Of a DNA stretch of 54,404 bases, positions 36,423-45,466 are shown piece after piece. The position numbers and the translations under genes were made by a program. The stretch lies in contig JAHBAM020000008.1 of NCBI GenBank assembly GCA_018500125.2, positions 1 to 54,404 of the forward strand. Reading direction: 5' to 3'. Source of the stretch: Roseobacter sp. Its GTDB lineage: Bacteria > Pseudomonadota > Alphaproteobacteria > Rhodobacterales > Rhodobacteraceae. Position 1 is the stretch's first letter. Every line of letters begins with the position of its first letter. The notes beneath the pieces were generated by a model. The model searched no databases and was not told the origin of the DNA. It saw only the letters and a program-made list of their open reading frames with translations.

Positions 36423-37717
36423 TTCAGCGCCTCAACGGGTGTCAGCGCCATGCCGGGGATCGCCGGAGCTATGTCGTCGATCACAACGCGGTCGCCCGCA
36501 GCGAGACCATCAGCAATAATGACCCGGCTGTCTTGGGAAAATGCGGCTGTGACAGGGCGCAGCGCCAGCAGATCATCAGCATCGGCCACGCGCACAAAGC
36601 CGCCATGCAGCGCCGCCTCGGGAATGGCGATTGCACCGGCGAGGGGCGCGCCCGCGAAAGACAGTTGCACCTGCATATTGGGAACAAGCGGCAAGCGGCG
36701 CGGCGGGTCTGCGCCCTCATAGGGCGCATCGACGGCCACCACCACCGGCACAGTGCGCGCGCGAGCGTCGAGCGCGCCTTCGATGCGGACCACACGGGCG
36801 GCCCATATCTGGGCCGGGTCCGACAGCGGGCTGAGGGTTACATCAATCTGTTTGGCCGGCGTATCCCGCATCAGTGTGGCAACGGTCGTGCCTTGGGGGA
36901 TGGCGCCGATCAGGCGGCGAAAACTCTCGATCGGCAGATGCGCCACGACCTCGGCAACCGCGATGCTGTCTCCACGGATCAGGATCTGACCCGGCGCGAC
37001 GGTCTGGAAACGCTCTGCGGCCACATCGGTTATGCGCAGGTTGAAAGGTGTGCTCAGCGTTGTGCGCTCCAGCGCCCGCTCTGCGCGGTCAATGGCCGCG
37101 GCACTCCGCTCGACCTGCGCCGCGATCCGCGCCTCTCGGGGCGGGATCAGCGAAAGGCTGTTTTCCAGCTCTGTCACGGTGCGGCGGGCCAGAAGCGTGG
37201 CGCGCTCTGCCTCATCGGCGCGCGACTGCGGGACAGTGCCCTGATCAAAGAGAGTGCGGGTTCGGGTCAGCTCGGCTTGGGCGAGCGTCAAGCGGGTGCG
37301 CTCCAGATCAAGGATACGGGCTGTGTTGGCGGCCTCGGCCGTCAACTGCGCGCGTTCGGCGGCGAGCACCGCAAGATCGGCCTGCGACTGGGCGAGCGCC
37401 AGTTCGTAATCGGCCGGATCGATCCGCAACACCTCGGTTCCGGCGGGAATCATCCGCCCGGCGTCGAGATCCGGATGGCGCCAGACCACCTCGCCCTGCA
37501 CCTCGGCCACTGCGACCCAGCTTTGCGCTGCGCGCAGATTGCCCCAAGCGATCGCCGTTGGGCGCAGCTCGTCCTCTGCAACGGTCATCACATGGACGGG
37601 CAGCGCCGGTGCCTGCGCGTCTGTCCGGGCGGGACCGGGGGCCGATGCAATCATCCAGGCCGCAGCAGCGACCCCGAGACCAATCGGCGGCAAGGCAAAG
37701 AGCGGAGTGAAACGCAT
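36419..37717 (-). CDS. RND efflux periplasmic adaptor (membrane fusion protein)
   Basis: 432 residues. An N-terminal membrane segment or signal (about 5-25) is followed by a lipoyl half-domain, a coiled-coil hairpin rich in Ala, Arg, Glu and Leu (about 95-185), the second lipoyl half, a beta-barrel and a membrane-proximal domain. This is the HlyD/AcrA plan. The start at 37717 is preferred over 37771 because AGGA lies 8 nt upstream and it begins 4 nt after the cytochrome b561 stop. It overlaps the RND permease start. Confidence 0.92.
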   Translation of the reverse strand: MRFTPLFALPPIGLGVAAAAWMIASAPGPARTDAQAPALPVHVMTVAEDELRPTAIAWGNLRAAQSWVAVAEVQGEVVWRHPDLDAGRMIPAGTEVLRIDPADYELALAQSQADLAVLAAERAQLTAEAANTARILDLERTRLTLAQAELTRTRTLFDQGTVPQSRADEAERATLLARRTVTELENSLSLIPPREARIAAQVERSAAAIDRAERALERTTLSTPFNLRITDVAAERFQTVAPGQILIRGDSIAVAEVVAHLPIESFRRLIGAIPQGTTVATLMRDTPAKQIDVTLSPLSDPAQIWAARVVRIEGALDARARTVPVVVAVDAPYEGADPPRRLPLVPNMQVQLSFAGAPLAGAIAIPEAALHGGFVRVADADDLLALRPVTAAFSQDSRVIIADGLAAGDRVVIDDIAPAIPGMALTPVEALK

Positions 37718-37721
37718 TGGC

Positions 37722-38219
37722 TTAATCCTGTGCTCTGCGCATCCGCGCCAGTATGTTGTCGCGCAGCACAAATTGGTGGTAGAGCGCGCCGGCGATATGC
37801 AACGCCACCAGCGCCAGCAGAATAACTTTCATCACGTTGTGGCCCTGTGCGGCGGCTTGAAGACCGCCAAACCACGCCACCGAGCCGCTGACCGGCATCA
37901 GGATCATCAGCGCGTAGAGACCAACATGGGTGATCTTGGCGAGGACGCCTTGCAGCCTGTTGGCCTCCTGCGCCGGCAAAACCCCGCGCCGAGCACGCAG
38001 CATGAGCCGCCAGAGCGCAAAGATCAGCACGAGAGCGCCCCCCGCCACATGGGCCAACACAAGCGGATCAAAGCCGGCCTCAAGCCCGTCGGTAACCCGG
38101 CCCCAGGCGGTCGAAATCGCATCCTTGAAGATATATTGCTGCGCGATCAAAGCAAAAACGAGCCAATGCAGCACAATCTGCAGGCGGGAGTAGCGGGTCG
38201 GAGCGTCTGTGGCGGGCAT
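37722..38219 (-). CDS. Cytochrome b561
   Basis: A 165-residue four-helix membrane protein of the bacterial b561 family. Heme-ligand histidines appear in HWLVFALIAQQY, HVAGGALVLIFALWRL, HVGLYALMILMP and HIAGALYHQFVLRDN. Bacterial relatives move electrons between quinol and periplasmic partners or superoxide. Here it is the first gene of the efflux operon, directly behind the TetR-controlled promoter, so it should be induced along with the pump. That linkage is unusual. Confidence 0.92.
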   Translation of the reverse strand: MPATDAPTRYSRLQIVLHWLVFALIAQQYIFKDAISTAWGRVTDGLEAGFDPLVLAHVAGGALVLIFALWRLMLRARRGVLPAQEANRLQGVLAKITHVGLYALMILMPVSGSVAWFGGLQAAAQGHNVMKVILLALVALHIAGALYHQFVLRDNILARMRRAQD

Positions 38220-38275
38220 ATGGGCGGTCTTTCAATCTGGAAAAGCGACTCAGGAAGATGGTTGCCTGTGTCGGC

Positions 38276-38304
38276 AATATAAGTTAGTTTGTTATCACTA
38301 ACAA
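38276..38304 (-). promoter_or_regulatory. Promoter of the cytochrome b561-MFP-RND operon
   Basis: On the minus strand a -35 TTGTTA (38299-38304) and a -10 TATATT (38276-38281) are separated by exactly 17 nt. The TetR-type operator at 38283-38302 fills the spacer and overlaps the -35, so bound repressor would block polymerase. Confidence 0.65.
38283..38302. promoter_or_regulatory. TetR-family operator
   Basis: GTTAGT (38283-38288) and ACTAAC (38297-38302) form a perfect inverted repeat with an 8-nt spacer, 20 bp in all, between the divergent tetR and efflux genes. Symmetry, size and place are typical for autoregulating TetR repressors of efflux pumps. Confidence 0.75.
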
Positions 38305-38314
38305 GGGGTGAGCT

Positions 38315-38908
38315 ATGTCGGGGCGTCAAACTGCGGAAGACCGCAAAGCACAGATCGTGGCCGTGGTGCTGCAAATTGCCGATGAGATCGGGCCTGACAG
38401 GCTCAGCACCACCGATGTTGCGCGCGCCATCGGCATCAGCCAGCCTGCGATCTTCCGGCATTTTCCAACCAAAAGCGCCCTCTGGCTGGCTGTGGCCGAG
38501 AGCGTTTCGGAGCGGTTACAGCGCGACTGGGCCGCAGCCGAAGCCGAGGCAAGCGGGGCGCACCCGCGCCTGAAGGCGCTGATCATGGCGCAACTCTCTG
38601 CCATTGCAAAGACCCCTGCCCTGCCGTCGCTCTTGTTCTCGCGAGAACTGCAGGTGGAAAACATGGCCCTGCGCGACGTGTTTCACAGGCTTCTGGGCGC
38701 ATTTCAAAGCCGCCTGATCGAGGCGATCCGCGACGGCCAAGCCACGGGCGATATATGCGAAACTGTCAGCCCCGAGGATGTTGCCAGCTTGCTGACCTCG
38801 CTTGTGCAGGGCGTCGCGATCCGCTGGACCCTTGGCGCGCGGAGCTTTTCACTTGTCCACGAGGGCCTGCGCCTGTTTGACGTCCAAATCGCGCTTTTGC
38901 GCAGATAA
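38315..38908 (+). CDS. TetR/AcrR family transcriptional regulator
   Basis: 197 residues. The N-terminal DNA-binding domain contains the helix-turn-helix TDVARAIGISQPAIFRHFPTKSALW (about 29-53); the C-terminal two thirds are a helical ligand-binding and dimerisation domain. It is transcribed divergently from the cytochrome b561-efflux operon and starts 12 nt from the operator, so it most likely represses both itself and the pump. The ATG at 38315 is preceded by AAGGGGTGAG. Confidence 0.93.
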   Translation: MSGRQTAEDRKAQIVAVVLQIADEIGPDRLSTTDVARAIGISQPAIFRHFPTKSALWLAVAESVSERLQRDWAAAEAEASGAHPRLKALIMAQLSAIAKTPALPSLLFSRELQVENMALRDVFHRLLGAFQSRLIEAIRDGQATGDICETVSPEDVASLLTSLVQGVAIRWTLGARSFSLVHEGLRLFDVQIALLRR

Positions 38909-39141
38909 CACGGCGCCTGCGACCCTCCGCGCAGGTCTGGGAGCGCAATTACGCCCGCAAATTCAGCGATGTGGGTCTTGGCTGCCTGCATTTTAATCAA
39001 CGCTAAAGTCCTGAGGGTTAATTTCGGCCCGATATCTGCCATTCCTCTGAGCATTGTGATGCATATAGCGGCAACACCACAGCTTGCCGGAGGCGTCACA
39101 TCACCCTGACCATTCCCATAAACCTGCCCGATAAGAGCAGC

Positions 39142-39942
39142 TTGCAGCCCCGTGCTGTGGGGGCGGCACGGCTGTCGGTCTGTGGCGATGCGATGGGCAA
39201 GACGCGCTTGCAGGTCTTGCGTCAATCCGGCTCGCTCAAACTGGTCTTTCCGCAGACGCACCGCACAGATGCCGAGGTGGTGCTCGTCAATACCGCCGGA
39301 GGGATCACGGGCGGCGACAGGTTTTCTCTGGATATAAATGTGCAGGACGGGGCCAAACTGACGCTCACAACCCAAGCCGCAGAGCGCGCCTATCGCGCGC
39401 AACCCGGCGAGGTCGGGAGCGTACAGACCAAGCTCACTGTCGCAGATGGCGGGTGTTTGAACTGGCTTCCCCAAGAGCTGATCCTGTATGACCGCTGCGC
39501 CCTGCGCCGCCGTCTGGAGATATCGCTTGGCCCTGCCGCACGGCTCCTGATGGTGGAGCCGCTGGTCTTCGGGCGCGCCGCAATGCCCGAGCGGCTTGAG
39601 GATATCTTCTTTCAGGATCGCATCACGATCTGGCAAGCCGGCAAGCCGCTCTACATCGACGGGATTGATCTTGGCGGCAATGCGGCAGCGCATCTGGCGC
39701 GCCGTGCTCTGGCAAACGGGGCTGGCGCTCTGGCGAGCGTTGTTATGGTCGCGCCTGATGTCGAGAGCTATCTGCCCAAACTACGAGCGCTTTTGCCCGC
39801 GACGGCGGGGGCAAGCCTCTTGCGCCCCGGTGTGCTTTTCATCCGGCAGCTCGCAACAGAGGGGTTTGCACTGCGGCGCGCGCTCATCCCTATGCTCGAG
39901 CACCTTTCAAACCACATTTTGCCCACGTCCTGGAGGCTGTAA
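39142..39942 (+). CDS. ureD: Urease accessory protein UreD
   Basis: UreD (UreH) forms the UreDFG complex that loads nickel into apo-urease. The 266 residues include LQPRAVGAARLSV near the N-terminus and the conserved NTAGGITGGDRF segment. The start is uncertain: TTG at 39142 has only a weak AAGAGC upstream, whereas a strong GGAGG (39089-39093) stands 6 nt before an in-frame ATC at 39100 that would add 14 residues, about the N-terminal length seen in homologues. No ATG or GTG occurs in that stretch. It is the first gene of the urease operon. Confidence 0.93.
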   Translation: MQPRAVGAARLSVCGDAMGKTRLQVLRQSGSLKLVFPQTHRTDAEVVLVNTAGGITGGDRFSLDINVQDGAKLTLTTQAAERAYRAQPGEVGSVQTKLTVADGGCLNWLPQELILYDRCALRRRLEISLGPAARLLMVEPLVFGRAAMPERLEDIFFQDRITIWQAGKPLYIDGIDLGGNAAAHLARRALANGAGALASVVMVAPDVESYLPKLRALLPATAGASLLRPGVLFIRQLATEGFALRRALIPMLEHLSNHILPTSWRL

Positions 39943-39945
39943 CTC

Positions 39946-40248
39946 ATGCAACTGACCCCGCGTGAAAAAGACAAACTGTTGATCGCCATGGCCGCCGAGG
40001 TGGCCCGCAAGCGGCTGGCCCGTGGGGTCAAGCTGAACCACCCCGAGGCGATTGCGCTGATCACAGATGCAGTGGTCGAAGGCGCGCGCGACGGGCGCTC
40101 TGTGGCCGATATGATGGAGGCAGGCGGCTCTGTGCTCAGCCGTGCGCAATGCATGGAGGGCATCGCGGAGATGATCCACGAAGTGCAGATCGAGGCCACC
40201 TTTCCAGACGGAACCAAGCTGGTCACCGTCCACAATCCGATCCGTTAA
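39946..40248 (+). CDS. ureA: Urease gamma subunit
   Basis: The 100-residue gamma subunit of the three-chain bacterial urease. It starts [22 protein letters not shown] and contains [21 protein letters not shown], both highly conserved. It begins 3 nt after ureD, indicating translational coupling. Confidence 0.98.
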   Translation: MQLTPREKDKLLIAMAAEVARKRLARGVKLNHPEAIALITDAVVEGARDGRSVADMMEAGGSVLSRAQCMEGIAEMIHEVQIEATFPDGTKLVTVHNPIR

Positions 40249-40267
40249 ACCTTCTTGGGAGCCACAA

Positions 40268-40435
40268 ATGAAACCTATTCTGCGCAGCCTGCCTCTGATC
40301 CTACTCGCCAATGCCTCTGTCGCACATGAGGCCTCGCATATGCACCATCACCTGACCGATCCGAACTGGATGCCGCTGGTCGCCGGTTTGCTCGCGGTCG
40401 GCTGTCTGGCCGCCCTGGCGTGGAGCCGCAAATGA
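40268..40435 (+). CDS. Small His-rich membrane peptide inside the urease operon (55 aa)
   Basis: A 55-residue ORF lies between ureA and ureB. Its ATG has GGGAG (40257-40261) at 6 nt, and its TGA overlaps the ureB ATG by 4 nt (ATGA), so both initiation signal and coupling support translation. The N-terminus [21 protein letters not shown] looks like a cleavable signal or first membrane segment. It is followed by the His cluster HEASHMHHH (20-28 region) and a second hydrophobic segment, [17 protein letters not shown], ending SRK. A metal-related role is suggested by the histidines and location only; I know no characterised homologue. Confidence 0.72.
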   Translation: MKPILRSLPLILLANASVAHEASHMHHHLTDPNWMPLVAGLLAVGCLAALAWSRK

Positions 40436-40737
40436 TCCCTGGCGAGCGTTTCCCCGCAGAGGGCGGCATCATGCTCAACGCCGGGGCCGAGGCGATCACG
40501 CTTCTGGTGGCCAATACAGGCGACCGCCCTGTGCAAGTGGGCAGCCATTACCATTTTGCCGAGACCAACCCCGCGCTCACATTTGACCGTGTCGCCGCAC
40601 ATGGCCGGCGCCTTGATATCGCCTCTGGCACAGCCGTGCGCTTTGAGCCGGGCCAACGCCGCGAAGTGCAGCTGATCCCGATTGGCGGCGCGCGGCGCGT
40701 GTTTGGCTTTAACGGCCACGTTATGGGAGCGCTTTAG
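40432..40737 (+). CDS. ureB: Urease beta subunit
   Basis: The 101-residue beta subunit, starting [18 protein letters not shown] and containing [14 protein letters not shown] and the [17 protein letters not shown] segment, all hallmarks. The ATG at 40432 overlaps the upstream small ORF. An earlier in-frame GTG at 40420 is less likely because MIPGE is the usual N-terminus. ureC follows with no gap. Confidence 0.97.
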   Translation: MIPGERFPAEGGIMLNAGAEAITLLVANTGDRPVQVGSHYHFAETNPALTFDRVAAHGRRLDIASGTAVRFEPGQRREVQLIPIGGARRVFGFNGHVMGAL

Positions 40738-42447
40738 ATGCCCGTTGAAATCCCCCGCGCGCAATATGCCGCCATGTATGGCCCGACAACGGGCGACCGT
40801 CTGCGCCTTGCCGATACCGATCTGGTCATCGAGGTCGAGCGCGACCTGACCACCTATGGCGAAGAAGTGAAGTTCGGCGGCGGCAAGACCATCCGCGACG
40901 GCATGGGCCAATCGCAAGTCACCCGCGCGGGCGGGGCCGTCGACACGGTGATCACCAATGCGCTGATTGTGGATCACTCGGGCATCTACAAGGCCGATGT
41001 GGCGCTCAAGGACGGCTTGATCCACGCCATCGGCAAGGCCGGAAACCCCGACACGCAATCCGGCGTTGATATCATCATCGGCCCTGGCACAGAGATCATC
41101 GCCGGGGAAGGCCGTATTCTGACAGCGGGCGGGATGGACAGCCATATCCACTTTATATGCCCCCAGCAGATGGACGACAGTCTGCACTCCGGCGTCACCA
41201 CCTGCTTTGGCGGCGGCACTGGCCCAGCGCATGGCACGCTGGCCACAACCTGCACACCCGGCCCCTGGCATATCGGGCGGATGCTACAGTCTTTTGACGG
41301 TATTCCCATGAACATCGGCCTTTCGGGCAAAGGCAACGCCAGCCAGCCCGCCGCGCTTGTCGAGATGATCAAGGGCGGCGCCTGTGCGCTCAAGCTGCAT
41401 GAAGACTGGGGCACAACCCCCGCGGCGATAGATTGCTGTCTGTCGGTGGCCGACGATATGGATGTTCAGGTGATGATCCACACCGATACGCTCAACGAGA
41501 GCGGCTTTGTGGAACATACGGTCGCCGCCATGAAAGGCCGCACGATCCATGCCTTTCACACCGAAGGCGCAGGGGGCGGCCACGCGCCTGATATTATCAA
41601 GATTTGTGGCGATGCAAATGTCCTGCCCTCCTCGACCAATCCGACACGCCCCTTTACAGTGAACACGCTGGAAGAGCATCTAGATATGCTCATGGTCTGT
41701 CACCACCTCGACAAATCCATTCCCGAAGACATCGCCTTTGCCGAAAGCCGCATCCGCCGCGAGACAATTGCGGCCGAAGACATCCTGCATGACATGGGCG
41801 CCTTCTCGATCATCGTCTCTGACAGTCAGGCCATGGGGCGCGTCGGAGAAGTGATCATCCGCACATGGCAAACGGCCGATAAGATGAAAAAGCAACGCGG
41901 CCCGCTCCCTGAAGAAACCGGGGACAACGACAATATGCGCGTGCGCCGCTATATCGCGAAATACACAATCAACCCCGCGATTGCGCAGGGCGTGAGCCAT
42001 GTAATCGGCGATATCAACATCGGCAAACGCGCCGATCTGGTTTTGTGGAGTCCTGCCTTTTTCGGGGTGAAGCCCGAGATGATCCTTATGGCCGGTTCAA
42101 TCGTGGTCGCCCAGATGGGCGATCCGAACGCCTCGATCCCGACTCCGCAGCCCGTCTACAGCCGCCCGATGTTCGGCGCCTATGGCAGCGCGCTGCGCCA
42201 CAGCTCGGTGAGCTTTGTGTCAGGCGCTGCGCAAGCGGCGGGCATCGGCGAGACGTTTGGTCTGGCCAAAGAGACCGTTGCGGTGAAAAACACCCGCAAG
42301 ATCGGCAAAGCAGACATGATCCTCAACGCTGTCTTGCCCGAGGTCGATGTGCACCCCGAAACCTATGAGGTGCGTGCCGACGGTATCCTGCTCACGTGCC
42401 AACCCGCCGAAGTGCTGCCCATGGCACAGCGTTATTTCATGTTCTGA
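40738..42447 (+). CDS. ureC: Urease alpha (catalytic) subunit
   Basis: UreC hydrolyses urea to ammonia and carbamate at a dinickel centre. The 569-residue protein keeps every catalytic element: nickel ligands H136 and H138 ([10 protein letters not shown]), the carbamylated K219 ([11 protein letters not shown]), H248 and H274, the flap MVCHHLD with C321 and H322, and D362. The only odd spot is [12 protein letters not shown], where most ureases I know read ATGTNATT; it is near but not in the metal site. Length is normal. Confidence 0.99.
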   Translation: MPVEIPRAQYAAMYGPTTGDRLRLADTDLVIEVERDLTTYGEEVKFGGGKTIRDGMGQSQVTRAGGAVDTVITNALIVDHSGIYKADVALKDGLIHAIGKAGNPDTQSGVDIIIGPGTEIIAGEGRILTAGGMDSHIHFICPQQMDDSLHSGVTTCFGGGTGPAHGTLATTCTPGPWHIGRMLQSFDGIPMNIGLSGKGNASQPAALVEMIKGGACALKLHEDWGTTPAAIDCCLSVADDMDVQVMIHTDTLNESGFVEHTVAAMKGRTIHAFHTEGAGGGHAPDIIKICGDANVLPSSTNPTRPFTVNTLEEHLDMLMVCHHLDKSIPEDIAFAESRIRRETIAAEDILHDMGAFSIIVSDSQAMGRVGEVIIRTWQTADKMKKQRGPLPEETGDNDNMRVRRYIAKYTINPAIAQGVSHVIGDINIGKRADLVLWSPAFFGVKPEMILMAGSIVVAQMGDPNASIPTPQPVYSRPMFGAYGSALRHSSVSFVSGAAQAAGIGETFGLAKETVAVKNTRKIGKADMILNAVLPEVDVHPETYEVRADGILLTCQPAEVLPMAQRYFMF

Positions 42448-42456
42448 GAGGACACC

Positions 42457-42930
42457 ATGACAGCTTTACCCACCGCACACACCCTGCACCGCAAGGGCCA
42501 CTGGGCTGGCCCCGCCATGACCTGCGAGCTGGATTATACCGAGCGGTTCTTGCGCCGCAAACGGCTGATCACCTCGACAGGCGAGGCGTTTGTCGTCGAT
42601 CTGGCGCAAACCACTTCGCTGGATGAGGGCGATGCGCTGGAGCTTGACAGCGGCGCGTTGGTGCAGATCAAGGCGGGTCGGGAAGCGCTCTACAAAGTCT
42701 CTGGCCCCGATCTTGTGCGCCTTGCCTGGCACGTGGGCAACCGTCACACGCCCTGCCAGATCGCCCCAGACCACCTGCTCATTCAGGCCGATCCTGTCAT
42801 TGGCCATATGCTTCAACACCTTGGCGCAACTGTTGCGCCACTCACCGGCCCCTTTACGCCCGAAGGCGGCGCCTATGGGCATGGGCGCACCCATGCGCAC
42901 GCACACGTCGCAACGGCCCATGACCACTAG
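42457..42930 (+). CDS. ureE: Urease accessory nickel chaperone UreE
   Basis: UreE is the nickel-binding metallochaperone that supplies UreG. The 157-residue protein has the N-terminal peptide-binding domain, the C-terminal domain with GNRHTPCQIAPDHLLIQADPVI (split GNRHTP and DHLLIQ motifs), and a His-rich tail ([17 protein letters not shown]) for nickel storage. It starts 9 nt after ureC and overlaps ureF by 11 nt. Confidence 0.95.
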   Translation: MTALPTAHTLHRKGHWAGPAMTCELDYTERFLRRKRLITSTGEAFVVDLAQTTSLDEGDALELDSGALVQIKAGREALYKVSGPDLVRLAWHVGNRHTPCQIAPDHLLIQADPVIGHMLQHLGATVAPLTGPFTPEGGAYGHGRTHAHAHVATAHDH

Positions 42931-43582
42931 CGATATCATCACGCTCGCCCAATGGCTTTCGCCGGCCTTCCCTGTGGGAGCCTTTGCCTATTCGCACGGG
43001 CTGGAAGTTGTTATCCAACAACAGACGTTGACCAGCGCGCAAGACTTGCAAGACTGGCTTGCCGATGTGCTGGCGTATGGCAGCGGGCGTAACGAGTGTA
43101 TCCTGCTGCGCGCCGCCTACGCGTGCACCTCTCCGGCCGCGCTCGCCATGATCAACGAAACCGCCCTCGCCGCCTCCGCCTCGCGCGAGCGGATTTTGGA
43201 AACAGAATTGCAAGGCAGCGCTTTTGCCCAGACAGCGGCGGCCATCTGGCTGCGCACCGAACCCGAGGAGACCGCGCCGACAGCGCTCTGTTACCCCGTT
43301 GCTGTCGGATATGCCGCTGCGCGCCAGCAGTTTGATGTCGAACTCACTGCGGCGATGTATCTGCACGCCTTTGCCAGCAATCTGGTCTCTGTGGCCGTGC
43401 GCGCCGTGCCGCTGGGCCAGACCGAGGGGCAGCGCGTCCTCGCGGCTCTTGCCCCTCTCTGCGAGCAGATCGCCGCGCAGACCGCGGGCATGGCTCTTGA
43501 TGATCTCAGCAGCACGGCTTTTCTCTCCGACATCGCCAGTATGCATCACGAAACGCTTCAACCAAGGATATTTCGCTCATGA
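42920..43582 (+). CDS. ureF: Urease accessory protein UreF
   Basis: UreF gates the GTPase activity of UreG in the activation complex. The 220-residue all-helical protein begins [29 protein letters not shown], a highly conserved start, which fixes the ATG at 42920 inside the end of ureE. Its stop overlaps the ureG ATG. Confidence 0.95.
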   Translation: MTTSDIITLAQWLSPAFPVGAFAYSHGLEVVIQQQTLTSAQDLQDWLADVLAYGSGRNECILLRAAYACTSPAALAMINETALAASASRERILETELQGSAFAQTAAAIWLRTEPEETAPTALCYPVAVGYAAARQQFDVELTAAMYLHAFASNLVSVAVRAVPLGQTEGQRVLAALAPLCEQIAAQTAGMALDDLSSTAFLSDIASMHHETLQPRIFRS

Positions 43583-44202
43583 CATCTCCCAACGGCCCTC
43601 TGCGCATTGGCATCGGCGGCCCTGTCGGCGCCGGCAAAACAACGCTTACAGCCTGTCTTGCGCGTGCATTACAAGCTGATTTTTCCATCGGCGTGATCAC
43701 CAACGACATCTACACCCAGGAAGACGCAGAGGCCTTGATGCGGATGCAGATCCTGCCGCAGGATCGTGTGATCGGGGTTGAGACAGGGGGCTGCCCCCAT
43801 ACCGCCATCCGCGAGGACGCCTCGATCAACCTCGCCGCAATCGCGCAGATGCGCGCGCGCCATCCCGATCTTGATATTGTGCTGATCGAGAGCGGCGGCG
43901 ACAATCTTTCGGCAACCTTCAGCCCCGAATTGGCCGATGTGACGATCTATGTGATCGACGTGGCCGCAGGCGAGGACATCCCGCGCAAAGGCGGGCCGGC
44001 GCTGACAAAATCAGATGTTCTGGTGATCAACAAAACCGACTTGGCCCCCCATGTCGGCGCATCTTTGGCTGTCATGGGGCAAGACTGTAAAAAAATGCGC
44101 GCAGGCCGGCCCTATATATTTTGCGCACTGCGGCAAAATGAAGGAATTGATGAGGTTCTGAACCATGTTCTCGAAATAGGCGGGCTTGGTCACAGCCGGT
44201 GA
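43579..44202 (+). CDS. ureG: Urease accessory GTPase UreG
   Basis: UreG is a SIMIBI-class GTPase that transfers nickel to urease. The 207-residue protein has the P-loop GGPVGAGKT (13-21), the metal-binding [13 protein letters not shown] (CPH motif), [15 protein letters not shown] and the NKTDL guanine-specificity motif. It ends the operon; paired hairpins follow. Confidence 0.98.
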   Translation: MTSPNGPLRIGIGGPVGAGKTTLTACLARALQADFSIGVITNDIYTQEDAEALMRMQILPQDRVIGVETGGCPHTAIREDASINLAAIAQMRARHPDLDIVLIESGGDNLSATFSPELADVTIYVIDVAAGEDIPRKGGPALTKSDVLVINKTDLAPHVGASLAVMGQDCKKMRAGRPYIFCALRQNEGIDEVLNHVLEIGGLGHSR

Positions 44203-44232
44203 GGGGCAGCTCACCGATGATCTATTTAGATC
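44197..44232. terminator. Two hairpins at the end of the urease operon
   Basis: CGGTGAG (44197-44203) pairs with CTCACCG (44210-44216) across the ureG stop codon, and GATCTA (44219-44224) pairs with TAGATC (44227-44232). Neither has a T-tract, so this may be a 3' stability element rather than an intrinsic terminator; it also lies downstream of the leftward tRNA gene. Confidence 0.45.
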
Positions 44233-44252
44233 GGCAATAGGCTGAAATAAAA

Positions 44253-44338
44253 TGGTGCCCAGGAGAGGACTCGAACCTCCACGTCCATACAGACACTAGC
44301 ACCTGAAGCTAGCGCGTCTACCATTCCGCCACCTGGGC
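44253..44338 (-). tRNA. tRNA-Leu (anticodon CAG)
   Basis: The minus strand folds into a class II tRNA: acceptor arms GCCCAGG and CCTGGGC, discriminator A and encoded CCA, GGTTCGAGTCC T-arm, and a long variable arm. The anticodon stem CTAGC/GCTAG closes the 7-nt loop TTCAGGT, giving CAG for leucine codon CUG. Confidence 0.95.
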
Positions 44339-44485
44339 AGGTGTCGATGGCAGCGCTTTAAGCGCGGGGAAGCGCGCTGTCAACGGGATTCAAAGGCTTT
44401 TGTGTTGAAACTCTCCATATCGGCTTGCCCAATGCCCCGTGCGCGCGTAGGAAAAGGCAAGTTTATGCCAAACGGAGGCCACCCC

Positions 44486-45466
44486 ATGTCAAAGCTTGTT
44501 ACCATTTTTGGCGGCTCGGGATTTGTTGGACGCTATATTGCGCAGCAGCTTGCGATGAAAGGCTGGCGTGTTCGCGTGGCGGTGCGCCGTCCCAACGAGG
44601 CTTTGTATGTGCGCCCTTATGGCGCTGTCGGGCAGGTCGAGCCGGTCTTTTGCAACATTCGGAATGACGCCTCTGTGGAGGCGGTGACACGCGGCTCTGA
44701 TGCTGTTGTGAATTGTGTTGGCACTTTTGAGCGCAAGGGAAAGAACAATTTTGACGCGGTCCAAGCCGAAGGTGCGGAGCGCGTCGCACGTATCGCTGCG
44801 GCGCATGGCGTTAAAACGCTTGTTCATCTCTCGGCTCTGGGCGTCGACCGTGACCAGCAGAGCGACTACGCCCGCACAAAGCGGGCCGGTGAGGCCGGTA
44901 TTCTGGCCCATTTCCCAAGTGCAATGATCCTTCGGCCTTCGGTTATCTTTGGTCAGGAGGACGGTTTCTTTAACCGCTTTGCCGGGATGTCCCGGATGGG
45001 GCCGATCTTTCCCTTGATCGGGGGCGGCACGAAGTTTCAGCCGGTTTACGTTATGGATGTGGCAAGTGCGGCTGTTGCGGGCGCTGAGGGACACGCCAGC
45101 GGAGTCTATGAGCTTGGCGGACCCGAAGCCAAAACCCTGCGCGGCTGGATTGATGTGATTCTGACGGAAGTTCACCGCAAAAAGCCTGTTCTGAACGCGC
45201 CTATGTTTGTGGGCCGTATGATGGCCTGGAGCCTTGATCTGGCGCAGAGCCTAAGCTTTGGTATCGCCAAGAACGGGCTGATCACGCGGGATCAGGTCAA
45301 ACAGCTGCAAACTGATAATGTGGTGCAGGACGGCGCAAAAACGCTGGCGGACCTTGGTATTATTGCGACGGCGCCCGAGGCTGTGATCGGAAGCTATCTC
45401 TGGCGCTACCGCCCATCAGGGCAGTATGATGCGATCCGAGACTCTGCGAAAAACCTCAATATTTAA
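44486..45466 (+). CDS. NDUFA9-like NAD(P)-binding protein (complex I-associated type)
   Basis: 326 residues of the atypical short-chain dehydrogenase family. The Rossmann motif TIFGGSGFVGRYIAQQL opens the protein, followed by AVVNCVGTFERKGKNN and a YARTKRAGEAG segment resembling the YxxxK site. In mitochondria and alphaproteobacteria related proteins associate with respiratory complex I. The ATG at 44486 is preferred (GGAGG 7 nt upstream) over in-frame starts back to 44402. Complex I genes are not in the window. It converges with uppP with a 4-nt overlap. Confidence 0.85.
   Translation: MSKLVTIFGGSGFVGRYIAQQLAMKGWRVRVAVRRPNEALYVRPYGAVGQVEPVFCNIRNDASVEAVTRGSDAVVNCVGTFERKGKNNFDAVQAEGAERVARIAAAHGVKTLVHLSALGVDRDQQSDYARTKRAGEAGILAHFPSAMILRPSVIFGQEDGFFNRFAGMSRMGPIFPLIGGGTKFQPVYVMDVASAAVAGAEGHASGVYELGGPEAKTLRGWIDVILTEVHRKKPVLNAPMFVGRMMAWSLDLAQSLSFGIAKNGLITRDQVKQLQTDNVVQDGAKTLADLGIIATAPEAVIGSYLWRYRPSGQYDAIRDSAKNLNI

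Noticed and set aside
36533-37825. 430-codon open frame antisense to the membrane fusion protein
   Set aside because: Shadow frame with no ribosome-binding site or known domain.
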